Shown here one piece after another: positions 18,256 to 28,800 of a stretch of DNA of 38,874 nucleotides. The notes below the pieces were generated by a model. That model searched no databases and was not told the origin of the DNA. It saw only the letters and a program-made list of their open reading frames with translations. The position numbers and the translations under genes are program-made. The DNA is from JABEVB01 sp049965775. Its GTDB lineage: Bacteria > Planctomycetota > Phycisphaerae > WQYP01. The stretch is taken from NCBI GenBank assembly GCA_049965775.1, contig JBMFVX010000012.1:1-38874 (forward strand), read 5' to 3'. How positions within the stretch are numbered: the stretch's first letter is position 1; every line of letters starts with the position of its first letter.

Positions 18256-19764
18256 CTACTTGCCGCCTCCAGTGCTATGCAAACTGGATCGCGGCGGCTG
18301 GCTGGCTTTGTTGCTGTTCTTACTTAGCGAGTTAATGTACCAAATAAGATCGTTAAGCCGTTGATCGCCATGGTATTGCGGCCCCACAAGTGCCGCCGAC
18401 ATATTGGGCATCTGCATCGTAGCGCCGGCGACGTTTATTTTGCCCGGCTGCAAGATCATGGTGCGCAGATAATCATAATCGGCCACGACGGTCTTACCGT
18501 TCTTTAGCTTAACCTTGGATCCGGCGAGATTATGCCAAGTGGGACCCACGCCGGGAGTGCCATTAACCGAATGGCACGCGGTGCAGCCGACCGTCATGGC
18601 TATTTTCTTGCCAGCGGCTACGTGGGCGGCAGCGGCCTTGGGTACACCTCCGGCCGGCGGCGCTACGGCCGCGGGGGCTGAAGGTGCCGGTGCAGCCGCC
18701 CCTGCGGGCGGCATAGAGGCTGGGTTCGAGTATTTGCTGATGGTATTCATATACGCAATGATTGCGTTAATTTTACGCTCATACTTGCCTTTGCCACCCA
18801 ACTGTTCAATGTAATTGTCGGGCATAACGCCCTTGGGGTAACCCTGCACATTAAGATGGTCCGGATCCATAATCGCGTGGCTAAGGTAGGCATAATCAGC
18901 CGTTGCGGTGCCGCCCCCGTTGAGCTTGACCTGCGAGCCGGCAAGATTATGCCATGTAGGCCCTGTTCCGGGTGCGCCGTTGACGGTATGACACGAACTG
19001 CAGCCTTTTAAGTTGTAAAGCTTCTCGCCCACCTTGGGCAGCGGCAGAGGTTTGCCGTCAGCACCGACCCAAATATTGGCGGCAGCCTTGATGTCGGCCA
19101 GGTACTTGCTGTAAGGCTCAACTATAACCGGCGAAATCATGCGCGAGTGACCATCGCCGCAGTACTCCGAGCATTGCAAGTGAAACTTGCCAAGGCGCGT
19201 CGCCTCAACCCAGGTAGTTATAATGCGTCCGGGGATAACATCGCGCTGCACGCTCAACGCAGGTATCCAAAAGCCATGGAGCACATCGTTGGAGGTCATC
19301 TCAAATCGCACTGGCCTGTCGAGCGGCAGATACAATGTCTTGGAAACAGCGCCATTAGGATAGGTAAACGTCCAGAACCACTGCTGCGCCAGCACCTTGA
19401 TGTCAATGGAATTACCCGGTGGGGTATCAATGTTCATGTACCCCTTAAAGCCAACCACAAACATCACCATGACTATAATCAGCGGAATACCCGTCCAGGT
19501 AAGTTCAAGCGCGGTGTTGTGCGTCGCCGAGGGGTCTGCCTTCTGGCGTTTGGCCGACATGCGGTAGCGAAACATAAAAAACAACATGAGGCCAACAACA
19601 AGTACGGTAAAGAAAATTGCCACCACATAAAAGAAATTCCACATATCATGAATATCGGGGGCGGTGGTGGAACCATCGCGCGGCAGCCAATAGAAAGCCA
19701 ACAATCGCGAGCAATCAAACTTTACGCTGTTCAGCATGTTCATCAATGGCATTGTAAAACCCAT
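18256..19764 (-). CDS. Cytochrome c oxidase subunit II fused to two cytochrome c domains
   Basis: A 502-residue electron-entry subunit. After two membrane helices (about 42-66 and 92-108) comes the CuA cupredoxin domain, with ligands His163, Cys198, Glu200, Cys202, His206 and Met209. Two cytochrome c domains follow in tandem: CSSCH at 255-259 with Met314 as likely ligand, and CTACH at 394-398 with Met452 or Met455. They are joined by an Ala/Pro-rich linker (about 350-375). Most caa3 subunit II proteins carry one such domain; two is uncommon. The second domain closely resembles that of the membrane cytochrome at 20779-21522. The start lies nine bases after the Sco1 stop, and AGGAATAA of that stop region may serve as the ribosome site, which suggests coupled translation. 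Confidence 0.96.
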   Translation of the reverse strand: MGFTMPLMNMLNSVKFDCSRLLAFYWLPRDGSTTAPDIHDMWNFFYVVAIFFTVLVVGLMLFFMFRYRMSAKRQKADPSATHNTALELTWTGIPLIIVMVMFVVGFKGYMNIDTPPGNSIDIKVLAQQWFWTFTYPNGAVSKTLYLPLDRPVRFEMTSNDVLHGFWIPALSVQRDVIPGRIITTWVEATRLGKFHLQCSEYCGDGHSRMISPVIVEPYSKYLADIKAAANIWVGADGKPLPLPKVGEKLYNLKGCSSCHTVNGAPGTGPTWHNLAGSQVKLNGGGTATADYAYLSHAIMDPDHLNVQGYPKGVMPDNYIEQLGGKGKYERKINAIIAYMNTISKYSNPASMPPAGAAAPAPSAPAAVAPPAGGVPKAAAAHVAAGKKIAMTVGCTACHSVNGTPGVGPTWHNLAGSKVKLKNGKTVVADYDYLRTMILQPGKINVAGATMQMPNMSAALVGPQYHGDQRLNDLIWYINSLSKNSNKASQPPRSSLHSTGGGK

Positions 19765-19773
19765 AGCCTGTTG

Positions 19774-20718
19774 TTATTCCTTTTTGTCGCTTTCCACAGA
19801 GCCTGCGCCTGCCGGCCCCGGTTCAGCAGTATGACGATGACGATATTCCCAAATAAACAAAGAGCCGATAATCGTGCCTAGACTCAACATCACCGCGACG
19901 CCCGCCACAGCCATCACGCGCAACGCAATGGCCGTATATTTTCCCTTGGTAGGGTCGTAAGAACAGCATAGCAGCAGTAATTGGTCAAACACTGTGCCGA
20001 GGCGATCATCTCCGGCCGCCACCAACGATAGTTTTAACGTAGCCGGGTCATACTGCACACCATCAAGGTATTGTGAAATTTTACCTTTGGGGGTGCAAAT
20101 ATAAATAAGCGCCGAATGATCAAACCGCCCCAACGCCGGATACCAGATATAATGAAAACCCGCCGCCGCCGTAAGCTTGGCGATCGCCGGCTCTTTACCG
20201 GTTAAAAAATGCCAGTGGGCAATGGCATTTTTCTTTTTAAGCAGCGCCTCATAGGCCTGCTTTTTTTCTGCGGCGGCCGCTGGTTTATCGTGAGGGTCAA
20301 AACTTACCGTAACAACGTTATAGTCCACGCCCGCCGTGAGTGACATGTGGTCTATCGCATGCGCCACCCCTTTAAGCACATAGCCGCAAACACCGGGGCA
20401 GTTAAAGTAGATGAAGCACAAAATGACGGGCCGTCCGGGTTGAAAGTACTGGCCCAGCGTGACGGCCTGCCCTTGCGAGTTACGAAATGGCAGGTTCAGC
20501 GGAAGCTGTGCACCGATGGTTGGAATTGCTCCAGCGAGTTGCTGGTCATTCTTCGCCTGAACCGCGGCACCAATGCTGGAAAGGGCGGATTGCGCCATCG
20601 CCCGCCCGCCAAGCAGCGGCAGCATAACCGCCAGAAAGCCCAGCGCCCCGACGCACGCCGCCAAAAATCGGCGGCGCATGGGGTTAAGGACCTTCTTAAT
20701 TGTACACGAGCGGTTCAC
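19774..20718 (-). CDS. SCO1/SenC-family copper chaperone
   Basis: A 314-residue membrane-bound thioredoxin-fold protein that should deliver copper to the CuA site of the adjacent subunit II. It has an N-terminal signal or anchor (about 19-43) and a core with the copper-binding CPGVC (Cys107, Cys111) and His201 in GRFDHSALIY. A second C-terminal helix (about 264-290) follows; many Sco proteins lack this. The start is GTG at 20718 with TGAGGT seven bases before it; the ATG at 20679 lacks a good site. A CCSYD motif near residue 252 is an additional cysteine pair. The gene lies directly ahead of cox2, which supports the function. Confidence 0.93.
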   Translation of the reverse strand: MNRSCTIKKVLNPMRRRFLAACVGALGFLAVMLPLLGGRAMAQSALSSIGAAVQAKNDQQLAGAIPTIGAQLPLNLPFRNSQGQAVTLGQYFQPGRPVILCFIYFNCPGVCGYVLKGVAHAIDHMSLTAGVDYNVVTVSFDPHDKPAAAAEKKQAYEALLKKKNAIAHWHFLTGKEPAIAKLTAAAGFHYIWYPALGRFDHSALIYICTPKGKISQYLDGVQYDPATLKLSLVAAGDDRLGTVFDQLLLLCCSYDPTKGKYTAIALRVMAVAGVAVMLSLGTIIGSLFIWEYRHRHTAEPGPAGAGSVESDKKE

Positions 20719-20778
20719 GCTGTTACCTCATATACCTGCAACCGGCAAGCCCAAAAAGCCGCCGGGCAGAACGCACAA

Positions 20779-21522
20779 TCACTTACCTGCGGGCGGCTCC
20801 GAGGCCTTATTGGCCTTGTCACTTAAACTGTTAATGTACCATATCAGTGCATCCAGCTTTACATGATGCGGATCTTTGGCTGCGGACAATTCCGGATTGG
20901 CCGGCATCACAGTGCCAGGCAGGGCACCTTTGATGTCCATCTTGCCAGGGTGCAGAATCATGGTCTTAAGAAACGCATAATCGGTCACCACCACTTTCCC
21001 GGTGGTGAGCGTTTGCTTATAGCCGGCAATATTCTTCCAGGTCGGGCCAACTTTTGGCGTACCATCCATAGTATGGCAAGCGGTGCATCCCAGCGTTACT
21101 GAAAGCTTTTGGCCCATGGCGATCATCTGCTTTTTATTGCCTGCCTTAACCGGGGCCGCAGCGCCACCGGCCGCCAGCGCTTCGAGCGGACTTTGCCCAC
21201 CGTTATACTGCTGATAAATAGCTTCCTTTGCCAGGCCAATGCCCATAGTGCACATGCCCTTGGACGCATCCACCCAATGTGGTTGGAGCTGCGCCTGCTG
21301 ATGCTGAATCTCCGCCGTCACTTGCGCAAGACCCGCCCGGGCACGCAAATCGTCTAAATGATGCCGATAGTGATGGAAGTAGGCATCTACGCCTATGACC
21401 ATATCCGCCAGCAGCAGCACCGAGAAAATCATGGCCAGCAGAATGGTCAGCGAATCCATGTCGTCGTGATGGTCGTGTACCGGCTTTGGGGCCACGGAAC
21501 CATGAGCCGCAAGATCAGACAT
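20779..21522 (-). CDS. Membrane-anchored monoheme cytochrome c
   Basis: A 247-residue protein. A His-rich N-terminus (HDHHDD) is followed by a membrane helix (about 25-46) and a helical linker with HHYRHH. The C-terminal cytochrome c domain has CTACH at 146-150 and a Met ligand in the TVMPAN segment. The domain matches the second cytochrome domain of subunit II closely (GPTW-NIAG, LKTMILHPGK, LDALIWYINSLSDKANKAS). It therefore probably carries electrons between ACIII and the oxidase or serves as a structural bridge. AAGGAG is six bases before the ATG at 21522; the ATG at 21528 overlaps that site and is rejected. It sits 39 bases after actF. Confidence 0.88.
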   Translation of the reverse strand: MSDLAAHGSVAPKPVHDHHDDMDSLTILLAMIFSVLLLADMVIGVDAYFHHYRHHLDDLRARAGLAQVTAEIQHQQAQLQPHWVDASKGMCTMGIGLAKEAIYQQYNGGQSPLEALAAGGAAAPVKAGNKKQMIAMGQKLSVTLGCTACHTMDGTPKVGPTWKNIAGYKQTLTTGKVVVTDYAFLKTMILHPGKMDIKGALPGTVMPANPELSAAKDPHHVKLDALIWYINSLSDKANKASEPPAGK

Positions 21523-21561
21523 TTTCATCTCCTTTTACATTGAGCCAGCGAGCACGCGGCA

Positions 21562-22872
21562 TCAGTAATTTTCAAAAGCCAGCGATTCTGCCAACCGCGG
21601 GTCTTTGACCGGCAGTAAGGCTCTACCTCGCAGCATAAAAAGTGCCGAGGCTAAAAACAAGCCCCCCATGCCCACAAGGCACAGCAGGTCTATCTCAATA
21701 GCCACCGGACGCAGCGGCAACCACAAAAGATTGTTGGCCGCCGCGCTGATAAAGTGATAGGGATCGGTCGGCTGCACGCCAGCCGTGCGGCCCAAGGGGG
21801 TATTGATGTACTGCTGCGGAGCGATGAGCCAAAATACGTCCAGATAGCAGGCCATAAGAATCCAGCCGCACCAAAACGTAAGCACACCACGATGCCGCTT
21901 GGCATGCCGCGACATCAACCCAAAACCCGGAATAATCAAATGCACAGCCAGCAGTACCGCCGCCAAAACACCCCATGGCCCCATGATGCGCCGCTGATAA
22001 AAACCGGTTTCTTCAGGCATATTGGCATACCAGATCAGCACATATTGACAAAATGCGATGTAACCCCAAAAAAGGGTCCATGCCAAAAGCCATTTGCCAA
22101 GGTCGTGGTAGTGCTCTTTGGTAATCTGCTTCCGCAATTTGCCATTGGTTTGCAGCCAACTCGCCAACAGCGGAAGTGCGGCATACACACTGACCATCAC
22201 CATCGTAAAGAAATAGATTGGTGCTACATAGCTGAACCACTTCGGGTCTATCGCCATGATAAAGTCAACGCCCACAAAATTAATCACCCAGAAGGCGACC
22301 AGGAGCGACCATCGGCTCATGCGGTGCATGGCCTGCAAAGGTCGCAGCGAACCAGTCTCGTCCTGCTCATTGCTGCGTTTCCGTAGAAATACCGCCATAC
22401 CTCCGAGGATCACAAGATAAATAATGCAGCGAATGGTAAAAAAGTCGGCGTTAAGAAAGCTCAGTTTACGCACCAGCAATTTGTCGGAATGCATGAAGGA
22501 CGCGGATGTCCAGGAAAACAGCAGATGCATTCCACCCAGTATGGGTATAAGCAGAACCGCCATGAGCACCAAATTGGCCGCCATAGCTTCAGCGAGGCGG
22601 CGCACCACTACGCTCCACATGGCCCGAAACGCATGGTGCAGCAGCAGAAAATACAGTGAGCCGGCGGCAATACAGAAGAAAAAAATCCAGGCCATGTAAT
22701 AGCCGAACATAAACTGCTGCATGCCATCGTTCTGTCGCCAGCCCAGCAGCAGCGCCAGGGCGAAGGCGATGATGGCCGTGCCCAAAGACAGCGCAAATGC
22801 TCTTGGACCCACACGATCAAGTCGCGTGCCTTCAAGGGCTTCGGAGGCGGTTAATTGTTCTACAGCGCTCAT
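21562..22872 (-). CDS. actF: Alternative complex III subunit F (quinol:cytochrome c oxidoreductase membrane subunit)
   Basis: A 436-residue, roughly ten-helix integral membrane protein of the ActF/NrfD-related group. Visible stretches include AWIFFFCIAAGSLYFLLLHH, LLIPILGGMHLLFSWT, WLLAWTLFWGYIAFCQYVLIWYANMPEET and WLPLRPVAIEIDLLCLVGMGG, all typical of ActF. The WxxNxPEET segment is a hallmark of ActF-type proteins. GGAG lies just before the ATG at 22872, 12 bases after the actE stop. It ends the canonical act set. Confidence 0.92.
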   Translation of the reverse strand: MSAVEQLTASEALEGTRLDRVGPRAFALSLGTAIIAFALALLLGWRQNDGMQQFMFGYYMAWIFFFCIAAGSLYFLLLHHAFRAMWSVVVRRLAEAMAANLVLMAVLLIPILGGMHLLFSWTSASFMHSDKLLVRKLSFLNADFFTIRCIIYLVILGGMAVFLRKRSNEQDETGSLRPLQAMHRMSRWSLLVAFWVINFVGVDFIMAIDPKWFSYVAPIYFFTMVMVSVYAALPLLASWLQTNGKLRKQITKEHYHDLGKWLLAWTLFWGYIAFCQYVLIWYANMPEETGFYQRRIMGPWGVLAAVLLAVHLIIPGFGLMSRHAKRHRGVLTFWCGWILMACYLDVFWLIAPQQYINTPLGRTAGVQPTDPYHFISAAANNLLWLPLRPVAIEIDLLCLVGMGGLFLASALFMLRGRALLPVKDPRLAESLAFENY

Positions 22873-22884
22873 AGTGCTCCAAAC

Positions 22885-23712
22885 TTACTGCTTCTGCTCT
22901 TGACCTGTGGCTGCCGCAACCTGCGTGCCGATTCCACCGGCTTTTGCCACTTTGCCAGTCGGCGACGCCGGACGATCTTGGGCAGGCAACTTGCTCGCCG
23001 GAACCGGGGCCGCAGCAAGTTCCAGTGCCCGCACATATGCCACAATGGCCCAGCGGTCTACCACGGGTATCTGATCTTTATATGCCGCCATCGCGGCAAT
23101 ACCATTGGTAATCACGCCATAAATCTGCCCATCGGGCATGTATTTAACAGCCGGGCTGGTAAGGTCCGTTGGCTGAACCCAGGTACCCGCATCAGCCGAG
23201 CCTTCCGCCCGCAATTGCGTGACGTATTGGTTCACTAAACCGTTTCCTCGCCCGTTATCACCATGACAGGGGCCGCAATAGACATCAAACTTCTGCTGGC
23301 CGCGATTCACAAACTCCGGCGTAACATGAATAGGGATGGCTTTAACCCAGTCGCCCTGTCCATTGCGAAGCACCTGGCCGTAGAGCACTTTTTCGTACTT
23401 GATTTTGCTGTTGAGCACCACATGCGTCGCAGCCCAGTTGTTGGGATGAAGTGGCGTTTCCGCCTGATTGATGTAAATGAAGTCTTCCCGAGCCAACGTG
23501 CCGGGAATGTGCGGCCGCATACCGCGACCATCGGCAAAAAAATCACTCTTTCGCTGGGGCTTAAGGTAAGGCATTTTGTCCATGTCTTGAATGATGGCCA
23601 GCCGCGGCGTGGCCGATCGTTCGTGTCGCTTCAGGGCGATGATCATCAGCGGCAGAATAAGCAGCAATAAAACGCTGCCGCCGATCATAAAATGATGATG
23701 AATTCGGAACAT
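22885..23712 (-). CDS. actE: Alternative complex III monoheme cytochrome c subunit E
   Basis: A 275-residue subunit. One N-terminal membrane helix (about 10-27) is followed by the ActE-type segment with MPYLKPQRKSDFFADGRGMRP and PGTLARED, and by a cytochrome c domain with CGPCH at 146-150. The Met ligand is probably in KYMPDGQIY. The Ala/Pro-rich tail (about 240-275) is disordered. AAGGA lies nine bases before the ATG, and only five bases separate it from the actD stop, so the pair is tightly coupled. It would transfer electrons out of ACIII to the downstream cytochromes. Confidence 0.93.
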   Translation of the reverse strand: MFRIHHHFMIGGSVLLLLILPLMIIALKRHERSATPRLAIIQDMDKMPYLKPQRKSDFFADGRGMRPHIPGTLAREDFIYINQAETPLHPNNWAATHVVLNSKIKYEKVLYGQVLRNGQGDWVKAIPIHVTPEFVNRGQQKFDVYCGPCHGDNGRGNGLVNQYVTQLRAEGSADAGTWVQPTDLTSPAVKYMPDGQIYGVITNGIAAMAAYKDQIPVVDRWAIVAYVRALELAAAPVPASKLPAQDRPASPTGKVAKAGGIGTQVAAATGQEQKQ

Positions 23713-23717
23713 CGTCT

Positions 23718-24290
23718 TTAATCCTTAATTTCTTCAATGGAGGTAGCGCCGATGCCGCGGAGCATTTCTCCAGTCCAACGAACGCTGAAGCGGGGGTCTT
23801 GAGCGCTGATCGAGATAAAAAAGCCGTCATCCGTCACTTTTTGAAACCGCTTACTGGTAAAAAGCGGATGATAAAAGCGGGGCAGCCCCGCTAGCGCCAT
23901 AAACCCAAAAACCGACGTCACCGACCCCAGCAAAATCATCGCCGGAAACGCTATGAACGCATGCGGCGGCATGCCCCAGTATGGCTTGCCCGAAAAAACC
24001 AGCGGATAGTCAAATCCGTTGCAAAAGGCCGCCAGAGCCAACGCCCCAACAATGCCCGACACGCCGCCGCCCAGCACCAGCCACGGCAGAATCGTCGGCT
24101 TTATTCCCATGGCTTTATCCAGCCCATGCACCGGAAATGGCGAATGGCAGTCCCAGTCGCTGTAGCCGGCGGCGCGAACCTTGGCGGCGGCATCCAGCAG
24201 TTCCTGCGGGCCTGAAAACTCCGCCAGCAAGCCGTAAGGCTGCGGCTCGGCAACCGCGCCGGGATGAATTGTTGCTGCATCACTACTCAT
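23718..24290 (-). CDS. actD: Alternative complex III subunit D (DUF3341)
   Basis: A 190-residue protein of the DUF3341/ActD family. A soluble N-terminal part has YGLLAEFSGPQELLDAAAKVRAAGY, SPFPVHGLD and IKPTILPW. Two membrane helices (about 74-97 and 117-139) are separated by GKPYWGMPPHAFIAFP, a typical loop. The C-terminus has the RFYHPLFTS and DGFFISI segments. GGGG seven bases before the ATG serves as ribosome site. It lies 15 bases after actC. It is a structural subunit of ACIII rather than redox-active. Confidence 0.93.
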   Translation of the reverse strand: MSSDAATIHPGAVAEPQPYGLLAEFSGPQELLDAAAKVRAAGYSDWDCHSPFPVHGLDKAMGIKPTILPWLVLGGGVSGIVGALALAAFCNGFDYPLVFSGKPYWGMPPHAFIAFPAMILLGSVTSVFGFMALAGLPRFYHPLFTSKRFQKVTDDGFFISISAQDPRFSVRWTGEMLRGIGATSIEEIKD

Positions 24291-24305
24291 GTCAATTCCC
24301 CAAAA

Positions 24306-25784
24306 TCAAACCGTCGACACGCCGGCGACACCCGCTTGTGGCGATGCATCAGCAGCATCACCCGCAACCACCGCCGGCTCATGATGATGCACCTGCGCTT
24401 GCGGCAAAATGCTCTTGACCTCGTACATGGCCACCATCGGAATGTACCGGCAGAACAGCAGGAACAGCGTAAAAAACAGGCCGAAACTACCGGCCAGCGT
24501 ACAGATGTCCACATACGTCGGCACAAACATGTGCCAGCTTGAAGGCACAAAATCGCGGTGCAGTGAAATGATGATGATGGTGAAACGCTCCATCCACATC
24601 CCCATATTCACCAATATGCCCACCGCCACGCCCAGCCACGGATTGTTACGCGCCCATTTAAACCAAAATACCTGCGGCACAACGCCGTTGCAGAACATGA
24701 TGCCCCAGCCCAGCCACCAATACGGGCCAAACAGGCGGTTGAGGTAGGGGAAGCGTTCAAACGAACTACCGCTGTAATAAGCGATGAAGTACTCTATAAC
24801 GTAGATGTACAATACTATGGAACTCATCACCAGCAGAATCTTGGCGAGGTTGTCTATGTGCCGCTTAGTGATCACTTCCTTGAGACCAAAAAGCTCCCGC
24901 GCGGGTATGGCCAGGGCCAACACCACAGCAAAGCCGCTGAAGATGGCCCCACCCGTAAAGTACGGCGGAAAAATCGTTTCATGCCAGGCCGGAATCTGCG
25001 ATACGGCAAAGTCTGTACTCACCGTGGAGCTTACGCCCAGCACCAGAGCAGTCGCCAACGCCGCCAAGAGGTATACTGCCTTTTCCAGCAAAGCCCAATG
25101 CCGGGCCGAGCCGCGCCAGCCCAGCGAAAAAATTCCATAGGCGATTTGCTTGATGCGACCGGTCGCGCGATCGCGGAGTGTGGCAAGGTCCGGGATCATG
25201 CCGGTGTACCAAAACAGTACCGATACCGTGGTGTAAGTGCCTACCGCCAGGGCATCCCACAGCAGCGGGCTGTAGAAATTGGGCCAGTCGCGCATAATGT
25301 TCGGGTACGGCGCCAGCCAGTATGCCAGCCACGGCCGCCCCACGTGAATCGCCGGAAATATGCCAGCGCAGGCCACGGCAAAAACCGTTGTAGCCTCGGC
25401 AAAACGGTTGATGCCAGTTCGCCATTTCTGCCTGAACAGCAGCAAAATCGCGGAAATCAGGGTTCCGGCGTGGGCAATACCCACCCAGAACACGAAATTG
25501 ATAATCGGAAAGCCCCAACTTACCGGCTGATTGTTGCCCCACACCCCTACGCCTACGAACAGCTCATAGAGGATCATCACGCCCATTAAGCCCAGTAGAG
25601 ACAGCGAAATCGCCATACCCACATACCAGGCTTTGGGCGGATGCCGCGATTCAGAAACGTGCGACACCACCTCGGTCACGCCATGAAAGCTCGCGTCGCC
25701 GGTTACCAGCGGCGACTCGCCAATCACGCTTTCAAACGTGTTGTCGAGGTCCACCGGCAGCTTTACGTTTGCTGTTGTGCTCAT
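24306..25784 (-). CDS. actC: Alternative complex III subunit C (NrfD-like)
   Basis: A 492-residue membrane protein of the NrfD/PsrC type with about ten helices. It is expected to hold the quinol-binding site next to the ferredoxin-like part of ActB. Recognisable segments are WGFPIINFVFWVGIAHAGTLISAILLLF, FPAIHVGRPWLAYWLAPYPN, TVSVLFWYTGMIPDLATLRDRA, YFTGGAIFSGFAVVLAL and MGMWMERFTIIIISLHRD. The conserved GIAHAGT and GRPW motifs are intact. GGAA nine bases before the ATG. It lies 65 bases after actB. Confidence 0.95.
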   Translation of the reverse strand: MSTTANVKLPVDLDNTFESVIGESPLVTGDASFHGVTEVVSHVSESRHPPKAWYVGMAISLSLLGLMGVMILYELFVGVGVWGNNQPVSWGFPIINFVFWVGIAHAGTLISAILLLFRQKWRTGINRFAEATTVFAVACAGIFPAIHVGRPWLAYWLAPYPNIMRDWPNFYSPLLWDALAVGTYTTVSVLFWYTGMIPDLATLRDRATGRIKQIAYGIFSLGWRGSARHWALLEKAVYLLAALATALVLGVSSTVSTDFAVSQIPAWHETIFPPYFTGGAIFSGFAVVLALAIPARELFGLKEVITKRHIDNLAKILLVMSSIVLYIYVIEYFIAYYSGSSFERFPYLNRLFGPYWWLGWGIMFCNGVVPQVFWFKWARNNPWLGVAVGILVNMGMWMERFTIIIISLHRDFVPSSWHMFVPTYVDICTLAGSFGLFFTLFLLFCRYIPMVAMYEVKSILPQAQVHHHEPAVVAGDAADASPQAGVAGVSTV

Positions 25785-25849
25785 TGCTTGCGTTCCAACA
25801 TCCTGGTTTCAACTATGCGGCAAGCGACATAACGCCTGCCCGCGGCCCT

Positions 25850-28800
25850 TTACTCCGAGCCTAACCCCGTGTACTCCGCCGCGCCCATGGCAGGGTTCGG
25901 ATTGCTTATGCGAGGCAAATACCGCGTACGGGGCACGGTACCTAAAATATCGTTCAGCAGGCCATAGCTGCGGGCCTGATCCTGTAGTACCGCAACGCGG
26001 CTGGCCTTATCGCGAATATCACCAAACACCAATGCCTGCGTGGGGCACGCCTGTGCACACGCCGGCGTAACCTCGCCGTCACGGATGCGGCGGTTACCCT
26101 GCCGCTCGGCAACCACGCGGGCCGTTTCGATGCGCTGCACACAATAGGTGCATTTTTCCATTACGCCGCGCATACGTATCGAAACCTGCGGGTTCTTCTG
26201 CATGGCGGTAAGATCGTTCATGGGCGCCCGCAGCAGATTCACCTGGTACTGATCTTTCAGCGTGCCGCTGTTCCAATCCAGATAGTTAAACCGCCGCACC
26301 TTATACGGACAGTTGTTGGCGCAGTACCGCGTGCCGATGCAGCGGTTATAGGCCATCATGTTGATGCCGTCGGCCGAGGTGCTCGTAGCGCCCACCGGGC
26401 ATACCGCCTCGCACGGCGCCGTTTCGCACTGCATACACATCACCGGTTGATGTACCGACTCAGGCTGATGAGCGCTGGTGCCGCGGAAGTAGCGGTCTAT
26501 GCGGATCCATTGCATTTCGCGGCCCATCAGCACCTGATGTTTGCCTACGATGGGAATATTGTTTTCAGCCTGACAGGCCACCACGCAAGCCGAACAGCCG
26601 ATGCAGCTTGTCAGGTCAACCGACATGCCCCACTGATAGCCCGTGTTGTAATGATGCGCCTCATACAGCGGCACCACCACACGCTTTTCGTGCTTGAGCG
26701 ACGGGTTGGCTAAAAGCTCGGCAAAAGTCGCCTGCTGAATAAGCTTCGGAGCCCGATCGCCAATGGCTTCAAGGCTTGGAGCCGACATAATGTGATGGTT
26801 CTGCACCGACGCGAGGCGGTAATCTTCATCGGTGGCTGCGATCGTCGCACCCGATTCAAAATCCATCGCTTCTGTTGTGCGAAGGCTGTAGGTGTTAAAG
26901 CCCACGCCATTACCTACATTGCCGGCCTTTGTGCGGCCATAGCCCAGCAGCAGGGTAACGGTATACTCAGGCTGGCCAGGCAGCACATAGGGGGCGATGG
27001 TTAGTTCGCGTCCGCCGATGTGCAGTTTTACCAGCTTGGTTTTGTACGGGTCCAAGCCAAGTGCGGCAGCCGTTTTGGGTGAAACCAGCGCGGGGTTGTC
27101 CCATGTCATGCGGGTCATGGGGTCGGGCAGTTCCTGCAGCCAGCCGTTGTTGGCAAATCGCCCGTCGTACAACCTGGTATCCTGCTGAAAAACAATTTCC
27201 AGGTTATGCACCGAGAGCGAATTTTTCTCAAAGGTTTCGAGCAGGGCTGTTGCGGCCGAGGCCACCGGCCCGCCCGTCAGCGTCGGTACCACTGGCGACC
27301 ACGCCGTGCCTTCAACGTAGCCGTCAAAAAGCGATTTTTTCCATTTCCATCCCGTGCTGGGCATACCCAGGGTACGCTGCACAATTTCGTAGCCGCTGCT
27401 CACCGCGTCGCCGGTAAGCATGGCAAGCACTTCAATGACGCTCTTGCCGCCGAAAATTGGCTCGATCAGCGGCTGCACAATGCCCACAAGGCCATCGGCA
27501 CTCCGAACATCACCCCAGTTTTCAAGGTAATGGCTCGCCGGCAGATGCCAGGTGCAGAGCTTGGCGGTTTCGTCGGCATAGTCGCCATAGTGAATGGTTG
27601 TGGCAGCCTTGGCAATGGCCTGGGCAAACTGCAGATCAGCCGGGGCGTTGTACGCCGGGTTGCCGCCAAGAATAATAAGCGTAGACACTTTGCCCGAATG
27701 CAGCAGCGATGCCGCCTGACTGATGGCCGCAAAATGATGCGGCCGCTGCGGTTCAGGGTCCTCAAAATATTCAACCGTGCGACCATTGGCCTGCAAGGCA
27801 GTGTTGATCGCCGCCGCCAGTGCGTGCACCTGGGCCGGTTGCCGGTTGCCCACCACCACAACCGAGCGGCCTTTATTGGCCAGCAAATCGGCGGCAATGG
27901 CTGCGGCCTTGGCCGTATCGAGTGGAGCAAGTTTTGGACTTGGAATGGACGCTTCCAGCGACAGGCCCTGCTGGGTCAATTCAAGAGCTATCTGGCAAAG
28001 CGACGCAAGCACGTCTTGTGCGGCCACCGGCATGCGATGCTCGACATTTTCGCTATAAGAGCCTGTCGTGCTGTTGCCCGCCTCGATGACGTACAGGCGG
28101 TTCATGCTTTGGGCGAGTGCCCCGGTTGTCGGGTCGGTAAGCCGCCGGCCTGCGACAAAATCACGCGCCAGCTTTACCGAGCAGGGGTTGCCCACCAAAA
28201 AGTCAAAATCCAGCGATAAAACCACCGCAGCCCGGTCGAGTCGCGGCATAACCCGCAGCGGCCGCCCAAACGCCAGCATCGCGCCGGAACGGGCGTTGTC
28301 GTACGACACCGCTTCATACTCAAACCACTTGGCCTGCGGCCAAGCCTTCAGCAGGCGGGCCTTCATATCGGCAACGCTCGGCGACGAACTGGCTCCGGAG
28401 AGCACCATTACGCCCTGGCCATCGGCAAGGCCGCTTGCGTGCGAACGCCAAAATGCCGCAAACTCCGCCCACGTAGACACCACCGCCTCACCGGCAGCCG
28501 GCTTTTTAAGCACCGAGCGGCTGCGGTCGGGGTCATAGACGTTCAGCACGCTGGCTTGGCCGTAGATGTCGCTGCCGCCCTTGTTGAACGGATGATCTGG
28601 GTTGCCATCCACCTTAATGGGCCGCCCATCCACACTTGTAATGCGCATGCCCTGGCCATAGCCGCCAAGGTCCATGCCGGTGTTGTAATGAACCGGGGTA
28701 CCCGGGTCACGATTGGCCGGGCGATGGGCGTAAGGCGCAAGCTGTTCCTCCGGCCAGCGGCGGCAACCCGCCAGGCCGGCAAGGGCGAACGACGCCGCCA

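Noticed and set aside
27206..28219. 337-codon open frame opposite actB
   Set aside because: Shadow of a GC-biased coding gene; actB is certain from its domains.
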